From Arabidopsis thaliana (taxonomy: Eukaryota; Streptophyta; Magnoliopsida; Brassicales; Brassicaceae): 64,000 nucleotides of DNA. The notes below the pieces were generated by a model. It saw only the letters and a program-made list of their open reading frames with translations, was not told where the DNA came from and searched no databases. The position numbers were made by a program, and so were the translations under genes. Positions 33,201 to 45,256 of the stretch are shown one piece after another (within the stretch, counting starts at the first letter, position 1; the number at the start of each line of letters is the position of its first letter). The stretch lies in contig NC_003076.8 of NCBI RefSeq assembly GCF_000001735.4, positions 7,068,001-7,132,000 on the forward strand, in the 5' to 3' direction.

Positions 33201-34970
33201 GGCTATTGAGAGACAAAGAAAGTTACTTAAGAAACGACAAAATGGTGGTATGTTATCCCAGTATTTTTTTGTTTGTCAGTGAATCCGCAATCTCCTGTAA
33301 TATATCTTGTGATTTTTTCCTTGGGCAAATTGTTATGATGTTTGGCACCCTTGGTTTTTCCATTTGGGTGTAGATAAGAATGACGGAACCGACACAGAAT
33401 CAGGAGCACAGGAGGAAGATATCATCCCTGACGAGGTTTACAAGTCTCGTCTTACTAGTATTAAGCGGGTATGTTCTTTATGCATCATCTCAGCTTCTTG
33501 TTTCCTATAAGTTGATTCGGTTCTGGTTACGTATCATACATTTATTGGTTTTACCTTTCAGGAAGAGGAAGCTGTTTTGCGTGAGAGAGAAAGGTACACA
33601 TTAGAGAAGGGGCTACTTATGAGGGAGATGAAACGCATACGAGATGAAGATGGTTCTCGTTTCAACCATTTCCCAGTTTTGAATAGCCGCTATGCTCTTC
33701 TAAATCTTCTTGGTAAAGGCGGATTTAGTGAAGTCTATAAGGTCAGAACATTGATAGATACTACATTCTTTTACATGTGAGAATTATTTTGCAGTAATAT
33801 GATGTTATGGATTTTAAGCAGGCATATGATTTGGTGGACCATAGATATGTTGCGTGCAAGCTTCATGGTTTAAATGCTCAGTGGAGTGAAGAAAAGAAGC
33901 AAAGTTACATCCGCCATGCCAACAGGGAATGTGAGATCCATAAAAGTCTTGTGCATCACCACATTGTTCGGCTTTGGGATAAATTTCATATCGACATGCA
34001 TACATTCTGCACCGTTCTGGAATATTGTAGTGGTAAATCAGAATTCTCCTATTCCTTTGTAGATCCTGGAGTACAGTTCTGAGTTCTCACTCTTATGTTT
34101 TGAATTTCTAATGCAGGGAAAGACCTTGATGCTGTATTAAAGGCAACATCTAATCTTCCTGAGAAAGAAGCAAGGATTATCATTGTGCAAATAGTTCAAG
34201 GCCTTGTATATCTGAACAAAAAGTCACAGAAGATAATCCACTATGATCTGAAGCCTGGTAATGTTCTCTTTGATGAGTTTGGAGTAGCAAAAGTAACTGA
34301 TTTTGGTCTAAGCAAGATAGTGGAGGACAATGTTGGTTCTCAAGGAATGGAGCTTACATCACAGGGAGCTGGAACATACTGGTGAGCAATCTAGTTTTTG
34401 TCTCCTTGATATGGTCTATATTATTTTTGTCTCTTCTACTTCCGGACATCTTATAGCTAACAAGGTTCTATAATATAGGTACTTGCCCCCAGAATGCTTT
34501 GAGCTTAACAAAACTCCTATGATCTCATCAAAGGTCAGTGATTGGTCAATGATGTCATAATCTGATTATCTTATAGAAGTTTTGTGGTACTAAATTGTGT
34601 TGAAACTCAGGTTGATGTATGGTCAGTTGGTGTTCTGTTTTACCAAATGCTGTTTGGAAAGCGACCTTTTGGACATGACCAAAGCCAAGAACGGATACTA
34701 AGAGAAGACACAATCATTAAAGCCAAAAAGGTTGAGTTCCCAGTAACAAGACCTGCCATCTCAAATGAAGCGAAGGTAAATTAACTGTACCGGTCTTAAA
34801 CATGGTTTAAGTAAAGTAGTACCAAATAGTCATGAAACTGTCTCTCCATGTTCTCACTTTTGCATTTTCTGCAGGATTTGATTCGACGGTGTCTAACATA
34901 TAACCAAGAAGATAGGCCGGATGTTCTAACAATGGCACAGGATCCATATCTTGCCTACTCTAAGAAGTGA
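30213..34970 (+). CDS. TSL: TOUSLED nuclear serine/threonine kinase
   Basis: TOUSLED is the founding Tousled-like kinase, a nuclear kinase tied to chromatin assembly (Asf1) and needed for leaf and flower development. Sixteen exons: 30213-30464, 30722-30811, 30951-31154, 31425-31475, 31673-31780, 31890-31934, 32592-32704, 33015-33081, 33178-33247, 33374-33468, 33562-33741, 33822-34032, 34117-34381, 34479-34533, 34611-34775, 34875-34970. They give 688 residues, as published. The N-terminus has a nine-Gln tract, a basic nuclear-localisation region ([17 protein letters not shown]), then coiled coils ([31 protein letters not shown]). The kinase domain begins [11 protein letters not shown] (Gly416), with catalytic HYDLKPGN (Asp539), TDFGLS and WYLPPECF. 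The exon 9 acceptor (aaaag at 33177) is the weakest call. Confidence 0.96.
30339..30369 (+). repeat. CAA/CAG polyglutamine tract in TOUSLED
   Basis: Four CAA and then five or six CAG codons in tandem encode Gln. The mix of two codons splits the tract into two pure microsatellites, either of which may vary in length. Confidence 0.9.
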
Positions 34971-35447
34971 GATTGTGTAGTCTTCAAAAACAAACCAGAG
35001 ATGCTAAAAGACCAGATCCTAGAATATTTTTTGGTATAGCTTATAAAGTTTCTGTTTTGTTTGTCTAAATATTTTATCTCCCGGCCCCTTGAACCATATT
35101 AATTTCGGGTGAAGTTAATGTGTCTTGTCTTCCTTTTATTATGTAACATGTTATGTATATTCTTCATGTTTTATAATAGAAGAAAGCTGAAAGTTGGAAA
35201 CAGGCCCCAAATCGTTCTTGCTTCTCAGGTTTAAGACAATATGAAATGTGATCAATTGAAGAAATAAGAAATATAACAAATCCGGCTGGAGAATACTGGA
35301 CTGGAACTGAACTAAACCGAAGAGTAAACCAAGACAAAACCGAAGATTGAAAATCATTGGCTTGCTAGTAAACTACTACGAGACAAAAGTCTACTTATCC
35401 CCCCACTCATACCACTAAAAAACTCACACTTGCTGGCTTCTTCTTCC

Positions 35448-35945
35448 ATGGCTTTATCTTTTGTTTCTTCAACTAGATTCTCCAAGATGCAATATGGCAT
35501 ATGGCACAGTGGATCCTTCACGCAACGAGTCAGTGTGAGATGCTGTGAAATCGCAAACGAGGCTCCACGACCAAAATCGAAGCTCCAAGTAGGATCACCG
35601 ATCATCATCGTCGAAGCTCCCAAAGTTATAAAAACGGCCGCTTCAATGCCTTGCCTTAGGGCCAACTCTGGCTTGGTCAAGCCTGGCGATGTTGGAAGGT
35701 CTTCTTCTTCTTCTTCTATTTTATACAGATTTTAAGACAAAACTCAGACTAATCATCTAAACAGTGTTTTCTTGCCAATTAAATTAGCTTAATTTTACTT
35801 CTCTTCTTTCTTATCCTATTGTTTTTGCAGAATCGTGTCGAGAAAACCAAAGGACTTGTGGGCAGTTAGACTCTCCATTGGAACATATCTTTTAGATGGT
35901 AAATATTTCAAAGCTTTAGAGCTTGACGAAGGAGATAGTGATTGA
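35448..35945 (+). CDS. CRR42: CRR42, small chloroplast NDH-assembly factor
   Basis: A small two-exon gene: 35448-35698 and 35831-35945, joined by a GT-AG intron, giving 121 residues. The N-terminus is Ser-rich and basic (MALSFVSSTRFSKMQYG), a likely chloroplast transit peptide. The mature part resembles the DUF3148 family: VGSPIIIVEAPKVIKTAASM, then across the splice GDVGRIVSRKPKDLWAVRLS and GTYLLDGKYFKALE. In cyanobacteria this family is also small. CRR42 (AT5G20935, from memory) helps assemble the stromal arm of the chloroplast NADH dehydrogenase-like complex. A longer open frame on the opposite strand (35354-35680) masks exon 1 and is spurious. The gene lies between the TSL 3' end and the GH3 pair, converging with the latter (131 bp between stop codons). 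Confidence 0.85.
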
Positions 35946-36075
35946 GAATTTGAGATCATGTCTCTAAAATTGTATAAGCAACAGAAAAATACGAATTATT
36001 ATTTTAACATTTTGCCATTTTAAGTTTTGGCGCAACAATCTTATTAATGAACCGAAATTACCGAATCGAAAACCG

Positions 36076-38653
36076 TTAATTTGGTTTAGTGATCAACCCG
36101 AATCCAAACGGGTACAACGGGTCGTAATGCGGGTCACCAACGTTCATCGGCAACTGATCCACTGTCTTAAACCACGTCCGAGCCAATTTCCCGGTGAATC
36201 CATAATCTCCGAACAAAACATCAGCCACTCCTTGACCTTCCGTTCCCGGAAGCCACGCCGCCACTAGAGCATCGATGTTCGAAATCTGCATCACCACCGG
36301 ACGTCCCGATACAACCACCACCACACATTTCACCGATGCGCACACGTTCCCGATCGTGCTCGGACCTGGTTCCGATATGGTTAAGTTCGTACTGTCTCCG
36401 AATCCCTCCGCGTACGGTTTCTCTCCGACGGCCACGATTGCGTAATCGAAGTCACCGGCCTTGACGAAATTGGTGTCGGGGTTTTGATTGTAGATAACTT
36501 GCGTCTTCGGATCCACCGTCTTCTTCACTGCGGCGAGGATCGTTGTTCCTGCAACATTCAATTTCAGACTGGTAAATATATGTTCTTCATTAGTGTTGCA
36601 TATTGAAATCACAACACACAAAAAGTGGTATGAAAATGAATCTTAGAGTATGTCACTTGTTCTGAGAAACCCTAATGTTCTTCTATATGATGATGATTCA
36701 TTGGAATAGAGTGAGGAAAGGTGTGTGTACCAATGGTGAGATTGTTGCCATTAAGGCCTTGCCATGTGATTGTCCAGCCACCACATTGGTATCCCAAGTT
36801 ATCAGCATGTGTTCCTGCGACAAGGATCTTATTGGCTTTCTTTGGCAGAGGAAGCAACGGCTTATCTGCGTTTTCACCATTCTTCAACAACACGAGAGAT
36901 TTCCTCACTGCTTCCCTTGCCAGTTCCCTGTGTTCCTGTTGAGTTTGTTCAATGTTAAGTTGGGATCTATCTTAAAACTGTTTTTTTATCTTACAGACCT
37001 TACTACCGAGCTTCTTGGCCAAGCTATGATCAGCAATGGGATTCTCAAAGAGCCCCATTGTGAATTTGACTCTTAAGATTCTCTTTACAGCATCGTCGAT
37101 TCTGCTCATCGGGATGAATTTTCGCTTCACCTGACTGGTTAGCTCGTCGATTAATTTGGTCAAGTTTGATGAGCCCATGAACTGCATTGGAAAATTTGAA
37201 TCACTTTCTATATCTTTGAAATTAAGAACCATTTTTGAGACTGACCATATCGAGTCCCGCAGTGGTAGCAGCATACACAGAGTGTGAATAATTAGCACCA
37301 AGAGGTGTGTTGATCTGATCAACACCTAAATAGTCGGAGATGACAATGCCCTGCAGAGAGATTTAAAATCTTTCTCATGTCAATACTGAAATGGCTGCTT
37401 CTAGATGCTTTGCTTAAGCTGGAATTTTCTATGATTATAGTTACCCTGAACTTGAGTTTGTTCTTGAGGAAACCCGTGATAAGTTTCTTATTAGCATGCA
37501 TTTTCAACCCGTTTATGGACGAGTAGGATACCATAACTGTTGCAACGCCCTTGTTTACCGCATCGTGATAAGCTGGCATGTGAATCCCCAGCAATCCATT
37601 TGAATTAATAACCGTGTTGTTCGCGTTCATCCCTCTCAATGTACCTCCATCTCCAACGAAGTGTTTAGCACAGGCTGCGACTTTGGTCCTGTAAGTTTAC
37701 CCAGTCATCTGTCTAACTCCATGAATCTTTGCTTCTCTAGAGATTCAGTAAAGTGTACTTACTTCCCAGCGACGAAAGGAACACCCTTTTGACCGGTGGG
37801 AAGGTCACCTTGCAAACCAGGTATGATCTCAGTCATCTGTTGAACTATTTTGTGATCCTCACTATAGCTCTCATAGCATCTTCCCCATCTAGGGTCCCTA
37901 CACACCTGTTCAAAGTGATTAATTACAAAAACTGATGTTTCCGCTTATGTTCAGATTAGATTTTACTTACTGCAATGCATGGAGCAAAGACATATTGGAT
38001 TCCTGTTGCTCTAACTTCAAGCGCAGTTGCTTCACCAATTCTCTTCACAAGACCAGGATCCCTAACAGATGAATACAACAGTAAAGAAACAATGTTTTGG
38101 GTCTATCCATTCATTTGAAATGGGATATTTTGTAAGAACTTGCCTGGTGACTCCGAGGCCTACGTTATGCGGGAAAATGGTGGCGTTGTACACGGTGTTG
38201 TGACCATGAACAGCATCGATCCCGTAAATTATGGGAATACCTAAGCGGGTTGAAAGAGCTTTCTTTTGGACCTCATTCACCATGTTCACCCAAGCTTCAG
38301 GACCGATATATGGCTTCGGCACACTCCCTCCTCCGCTAAACACACTCCCTACAAACAGACTTCTGAAACTGTTGAGTGTTCATATAGATTTTAACAACGT
38401 TGTGAAGGTCCAGTATCATACCGACGAAGTACTTTTGCATGACTTCGGTTGTGGCATTGACACGTTCCACCTGAACCATCTGTCCGATTTTCTCTTCAAG
38501 GGTCATATGGCTCATCAGGTTCTTGATCCTGACTCCCAGTGGCTCTTTTGGGTCCTTATACTTGGCGTTTGCGAGTGGTACTTTATTAGCTGCCACGGTA
38601 CAGCAGAGCAGCAGAAGGCCTAACGTTTGTAGCAAGTAACTTGAACTCCCCAT
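36076..38653 (-). CDS. BGLC2: GH3 beta-glucosidase, BGLC2-like paralogue
   Basis: A secreted family 3 glycoside hydrolase of the plant exo-beta-glucanase group, acting on cell-wall beta-glucans. Nine exons: 38422-38653, 38144-38348, 37971-38061, 37763-37905, 37445-37688, 37246-37350, 36999-37181, 36731-36935, 36076-36548, giving 626 residues. A signal peptide ([18 protein letters not shown]) is followed by the barrel: [34 protein letters not shown], and the nucleophile Asp311 in GIVISDYLG. The second domain includes [10 protein letters not shown] and VGEKPYAE (acid/base region). Intron 2 (38145-38347 side) has a GC donor, AG|gcaagt, in place of GT. The residue after the nucleophile is Tyr; the neighbouring paralogue and most relatives have Trp. 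It is a tandem duplicate of the next gene, same strand and exon pattern. Confidence 0.94.
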
Positions 38654-39608
38654 CTTTGTCTTCTCTTTCACTCTCAATAAAATAGTCGAGAGCTGATTAT
38701 TGATTAACCAGTTGAGAAGGGGAAGACGATCAAGCTATATGTTGACGACAACAACGATGAGTATTACAATATTTCGAACGAGATAAGGAACATCATGAGG
38801 TTGAGATTTTGTCTATATGCCTTGTACTTGGGTTGTTTTGCTTGTGAGATGATGTACAGAGACGTGTGAAACCATTTCCGTGACTAGAGAACATCAACAA
38901 AATGGATTCTTTCCCTTTTGTCAAATAAAATAAAATCTTTGTAAAAGTAAACCAATTTTAACTTTGGCAAAATAACATTCTAAAAATATTAGCTTGTAGG
39001 AACTACTTTTTGTTCTAATAGCTAATGAAAATCATCATTTTTTTCCTAATTTCCATAGACATAGCAAATCATTTGTTTCTTTTCTTTGTGCGATTTCTTT
39101 CTTTTTCTTCTTTATTTGTTTCATTTGAAGTATGTTTTTATTTGCTTGTCGCTTTGTTGAAATAGGTTGGACTTTACTTCCACTTCAAAACTTTTCATCT
39201 TTTTTAGATGAATATTTTTCTTGCAAGTTTATGTTGAATTTTGATTTTGGACTCTAAAATTAGCATGTTATTGTTTTCTTTCTTTTTCTGAAATTTGAAA
39301 AGGTCCCTTTGCAAATGCACACCTGCATATGTCTGGATACGCCCTGCATGTGGCACAAGTCTCATCTCGGTTTATGAGAGGCCCAAATGTTAGATATCTC
39401 ATAAAATGGAACAAAATACAGAATCATACGGGCAAATAACAAAAGCTGATTCATATCATCACTGTTTATAACATACTAGTTTTGTAGACAGACAATCTCA
39501 AAGCCTCAACCTTAACTTGAGAGCTAGAACCCACAAAATTGTGCATCGAAGTTATTTCGTTTTGTCCCTTAATATTGTCCTCTCCTTGCCGAATAACTAA
39601 AAGGGAGT
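38654..39608. other. Spacer between the two GH3 genes
   Basis: It is the upstream region of the left paralogue and the 3' region of the right one. The DNA is AT-rich with T-rich runs (39090-39130, 39270-39300). No gene or clear motif is seen. Confidence 0.6.
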
Positions 39609-42600
39609 CTACATTTTGTATGGTTTTGTGGTCAACCCGAAACCGAATGGGTACAATGGGTCGTAATGCCGATCTCCAACATTCATCGGTAGCTGCTTCA
39701 CCGACTTAAACCACGTCCGGGCCAACTTTCCTGTGAACCCGTAATCACCAAACAGAGCATCAGCCACTCCTTGACCTTCTGTTCCCGGAAGCCAAGCCGC
39801 CACGAGAGCGTCAATGGTCGAAACATAAGGCTGAATCACCACGGGACGGCCAGAGACCACAACCACCACACATTTCACTGATCCGCACACGTTTCCTATT
39901 ATGCTCGGACCAGGATCACTTATGGTCAGGTTCGTGGTGTCCCCAAACATTTCAGCATAAGGTGGCTCCCCGACTACCACAATGGCATAGTCAAATTTAC
40001 CCGACTTCACAAAGTTCGCATCGGGGTTTTGGCTGTAGACGACTTGTGTGGTAGGAGCCACTGTATTCTTCACAGCCGCTAGGATTGTTGTACCTGTGTG
40101 TAATTAAACAAAAGTCAAGATTAAACATCCGAATTTTGTAAGGCAATGTTCTGTATTAGCTCGCACACTATGGATGGCCAAAACCTAGCGATTGCTGTGG
40201 TTGCAACCAAGACAAAGAGGTTAAAGAGAACTTTATGAGTAAACATACCAACGGTATGGTCGTTGCCATTAAGGCCTTGCCAGGTGATGGTCCAGCCACC
40301 ACATTGATATCCCAAGTTATCAGCATGTGCTCCCGCGACAAGGATCTTCCCTGATTTCTTAGGCAGAGGAAGCAGAGGTTTAGCACCTGTCTTACCATTC
40401 TTGAGCAGCACCAGAGACTTCCTCACGGCTTCACGAGCTAGTTCCCTATGTTCCTGTTAAAGTGTTCTATTCAGTTTCATTCTGATGATTTGCTAACGAT
40501 TGGTATGATGGCTAAACAAAAGATAAACATAGCAGACCTTGCTACCAAGCTGGTTGGCAAAGCTGAGATCAGCCAGTGGTTCCTCAAAGAGTCCCATTGT
40601 GAATTTGACCCTTAAGATTCTCTTCAGGGCGTCATCGATCCTGCTAATCGGAATAAGCTTTTTCTGTATCTGACTGCTGATTTCGTCTATGAACTCAGTG
40701 TAGTTGTACGGAACCATAATCTGCAATTAAACAGAAGCACAAGCACAACAATCAAGCAACCATGGAGCGCATACCATAGATGTGTAAGATAGAATCACTA
40801 TTGAGACTAACCATGTCAATTCCAGCACTGATTCCCGCGTAAACAGAGTATGAATAGTTAAGATGAGGAGGAGTCGTGATCCTATCAATCCCCTGCCAAT
40901 CAGAGATGACAAAACCCTGCAGAAAAAAACAGAAAGAAGGGCCTTAAGAACCATAGCACAGAAGATTATGTGAATCCACATGTATCATTTCTTACCCTGA
41001 ACTTCAACTTGTTCTTGAGGAAACCCGTGACAAGTTCCTTGTTAGCATGCATTCTCAAACCGTTCCAGGCAGAGTAAGACACCATTATTGTTGCAACACC
41101 CTTGTTTACAGCATTGTAATATCCAGGCATGTGAATTCCGAACAGGCCCTTCGAGTCAATCACTGTGTTGTTCTCATCAATTCCTCTCACTGTACCTCCA
41201 TCTCCAACAAAATGCTTTGCACAAGCTGCAACTTTTGTCCTGTAATAGTCACAAACTCATTTCGGTAAGTAAATGGGATTTGTGTTCGTATCATTCACTA
41301 ATGCATTAATTAAGTTATGACTGAAATGAATCTAGTCAAACAATATACTTATAGTTTCAACGAGAAATAAGCTCATTTTATCTCCCTCACATGTGAAAGA
41401 TAGTAATAAGTTCACACTGGTCCCTACAGTGGCAGAAAATTCAAACCACGACTCTTTAAGAACCTGTCTGAACCTACAATAGATAGATAGACTTAAAACG
41501 TATCACATGGGTTGGCCAGTCATTCATTGCCAGACAGGCTTTGCACTTGGAAAATTGACCACCACTTTCTCAATGAAAGCACGCGTGAGCATGACCTGAT
41601 GATTTTCCCCACTCTGATCATTGACTCAACATACAGAATCAATTCAAATCATACCCAAATGTAATCGAAAAAGAAAGCAAGTTAACATGAGTTCTTGCCT
41701 TAATTGTATCTTCATAAAAGTAGTTTTAAAATTCTCCTAGTGACTATCTATAAACATATCACAGAAGGAAGATTAATTACAGGCAAAATTACTTACTTTC
41801 CACCAACAAAGGGAACACCCTTTCGCTTGGTAGGAAGGTCGCCTTGCAAACCGGGTATAATCTCAGTCATCTGTTGGACAATTCTATAATCCTCGCTGTA
41901 GCTCTCGTAGCATCTTCCCCATCTTGGATCCCTACAAACCTGTCAAAGCATATCCACATTGCAGAAATATTAAGCATACACGTTTCTTAATCAGTTTTCT
42001 GCAACAACTTCAAACTAGATAGCTTCATTATACTTACTGCAATACACGGGGCAAAGGCATATGGGATTCCAGTCGCTCTGACTTCAAGCGCGGTTGCTGC
42101 CCCAATCCTCTTAACAAGGTTAGGATCCCTAAGAGATTAGTCAAAAACACAAACATAAAGTTGTTCAGTATCATAGCTATATAAAACAGACCAATTCCAA
42201 CAAGAACAAAGTCGTTTCAAGTTTGTGATAACCAGAGTTAAGGCTTTCTATGACAACTACTTGCCTGGTGACTCCAAGGCCTACATTGTGCGGGAAAATG
42301 GTGGCGCCATACACATTGTTGTGACCGTGAACAGCATCAATCCCGTAGATCATAGGGATCCCAAGGCGGGTCGAAAGAGACGCCTTTTGAATCTCATTGA
42401 CCATGTTCACCCAAGTTTCAGGAGTAGCTTTTTCCGAGGGCACACTTCCTCCACCACTCAAAACACTCCCTACACACCAAAACCCAACAAAGTCCACTCA
42501 TTTAAACAATATATCGAACACTTAACAGACAATAATTCCTCCAAGCTCATTTTCTTCTTACCAATGAAGTATTTCTTCATGACTTCAGGTGTAGCGACGC

Positions 42601-42775
42601 TGCGTTCGATCTGAACCATCTGACCAATCTTCTCTTGTAGAGTCATACGGTTCATCAAATCTCTGATTCTTGCACCCAAAGGCTGCTTTGGGTCCTTGTA
42701 CTTCAAAGTACCCTCAGCAGCAGCCACGATACAGCAAAGCAGCATGAGACATAGCACCTTACTCAAAGTCCCCAT
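39609..42775 (-). CDS. BGLC1: GH3 beta-glucosidase BGLC1
   Basis: A secreted family 3 beta-glucosidase; BGLC1 acts on xyloglucan oligosaccharides in the apoplast (assignment from memory). Nine exons: 42562-42775, 42265-42469, 42038-42128, 41797-41939, 40996-41239, 40812-40916, 40538-40720, 40249-40453, 39609-40093, giving 624 residues. A signal peptide ([16 protein letters not shown]) precedes the barrel. The nucleophile Asp305 lies in [29 protein letters not shown] carries the acid/base Glu. Every intron position and phase matches the left paralogue, including a GC donor in intron 2 (AG|gcaagt). Intron 4 is long (557 bp). A leader intron is likely (about 42798-43195). Confidence 0.95.
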
Positions 42776-45100
42776 TTTTGCTTCTTCCACAGTTTCACTA
42801 CAAGTGCAGATAATCAGATCTAAGCTATTGTTAGTCAGAGGAACTGTTCCATTGTAAATCAAATCATATAGTGGAAGAAACAACTCGAGAAAAGAAGAAT
42901 CTAAAACTGAAACACTTCCAAATCTGAAAACTTTCAGTACAAGAAGCTACATTTACATGAAAGAGCTGAAAAAATCAAATCTTTTTTTTTTGGTAGAGAC
43001 TGACTGGTTTTGAAAAGTCAGATCTTTATTAGCAAACTGGTGAAGAAAGGAAAGACAGACGCAGATTAGTTGTTCAAATGGGAAAACAAGAAACATACAC
43101 TAAAGCAACAGACGAAGAGATTTTTGAAAACAATATAGGAATAAAAGTTACAAGGATTTGGAGAAGACGAAGAAGCAAAGGATGAAGAAGCTTACAGTCT
43201 TGGAAATGGTATCTTCTTGAAACTGTAGAATGATGATCTCTTCCCTCTAGTAGACGATAGAGTGGTGATGACAAAGACAGAGAGAGATCTTGAGAAGTGT
43301 GCTGCTGCTGCTGCTTCTTCGTGCTACTCTCTCTTCTTTTTAATAACACTGAAAAGTTGCTCTTCTTTTTCACTCTTTTTCTCATTATTTTTTTCAAGAT
43401 TTCTTTTGGTCAAAATTTTCCAACGATTTTTTAAAAAAATTTGGAACAAAAAATTATATATTTTGCTATGATAATAGGTTTGACAAAAAAAAAATTAAAA
43501 AAGTTTTTGTCTTTTTCATTTTAACAGAAAAATAAACTAACTTGTAATATGGGAAAAATATTAGCTAAACCCTTTTTAAAAATTTTTTAAAAAATTGCTA
43601 CTACCAAATATTATGGCTTTCAAAAAAAAAAATTCGTTACTTATCATATTCTGTCGGTTGTTATTGTTGGCTCCAACAAAATGAAAATCCCTTTAGCAAA
43701 ATCAGTATTGTCTACATTAATTTTGTTTAAAATAAGAGAAAGCGTGAAATAACATATCTAGATAGATAGAATTATCCACTATCACAAGTCACACGAGTCG
43801 TAAATATCGGCACGAATAGTGTGGGCGTACGTACACTCAAGTCAAAGGTACATATCACTCAATTACGTCTTGACTACCACATGATGCCGATTATGTCATG
43901 ACTTAATATCAACGTTTTTTTCAAAAACAAATTGACACAAGGATAATAGTAATATCTCTTGTCTACAAGTTTTAAGCAATGAAAGCAAAAAGCTTTACGA
44001 AATTGTAGTTAAGTTAATTAAACTATTCAAGATCTTAGATCACAAGACGACTAATTATTGAAACTTGAGAAGCAAACCTCTAAACAAATATTTTGGTTAT
44101 CCGAAATAGTTTTACAATATCTTGCTCTATTTTAAGAGCGTTTATGTAATCATTCTTCACTGCAAAACTGTACGAATAATTATACTATTAAGAATCAAAC
44201 TATACTATATATATTTGGAAAAGTCGTTTCAGTCGTCTAAGTTCTATCACATAACAAAACTTTTGTTACTAGAATTTCAAATCGACCAAGTTGTATATAT
44301 ACTAATATCATCACAAATACATACATAATAATATAAATGAACAATTTGTGGCCCGTTCGAGTGGATCATATCGGAGACCGTGATGCTTGCAAGGTCCCAG
44401 GAGGTTACGCACGTTACACTCCAAACGGTCTCATATTGCTTTTCAGATCTCTGTAACGGATACAATTTCTCGCTTTTTTTTTTCCTCTCTCTCTCTCTTT
44501 CTTTACTCTTAAACATAGAGAATAACATAGAGATGCTTTATTTGACTAGTACATCTCATTTCTTATAAACTTTGAATTTTATGGGTTTTGAATGTGATTT
44601 GTTTTCTTATAGATTATTGATCTTTCTTAGGATGATTTTTGGAAGTTTGTAGTAAGTAGTTTTCATTTTGTAGCCAGTGCATGTGCATGGTTTTATTAAT
44701 CAATTAGTCTTGCAGATATTTTTTTCCTTTGTTTTATTTATTTATTTATTGATTATTTAATTTGCCTTGTTGATCATTGGGTTTCAAGAGAGTTTTGTTT
44801 TCCAATGAAAGATTAGTGGTGTTTTCAGTATAGAGAAGTTAGAGCTGAATTAGAAGACAAAACTCTCTATAGTTTATTCATAAATTGATCTCTGCATTAG
44901 AAGTAAATACCAAAGTCTCTCTCTCATATATCAGATGTAGTTGTTTGGATTGCATACCCTAGAGAATGAGAATTCGAACCAAAAACTACCCCTACAAATC
45001 ATAAACCGAAAGAAAAGAATATTGATTTTGACTAGATGTCAACTTTCTTGAGAGAGATTTTTAAGAGCAAAAAAATGTTTTTGAATTGTGTCATACAATT

Positions 45101-45256
45101 CCTAATGGGCCTAACCTAAACTCTGATGGGCTGTTGGTGTTAAGGTTAATGTGTACCTGAGATACTTTAAACTGTAGACTTGTTGAGTGCAAACAGTTGT
45201 TATACATTTTGTCTATGATAACACCTAATGGGCCTGACCTAAACTCTGATGGGCTG
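45101..45256. repeat. Direct repeat of a 33-bp GGCCCATTAGG-containing unit
   Basis: The units at 45101-45133 and 45224-45256 differ by one base and are 123 bp apart. The surrounding bases (aaggttaatg after each) also match, so a segment of about 120 bp was duplicated. Each carries GGCCCATTA on the minus strand, a UP1/site-II-type word. Confidence 0.75.

Noticed and set aside
35354-35680. 108-residue minus-strand open frame
   Set aside because: It is antisense to CRR42 exon 1. It has no domain, no splice continuation and its composition mirrors the transit peptide and DUF3148 coding sequence.
43074-43397. 107-residue minus-strand frame upstream of BGLC1
   Set aside because: It overlaps the leader exon and is broken by the leader intron donor at 43195; the sequence is Lys/Ser/Leu-rich low complexity.
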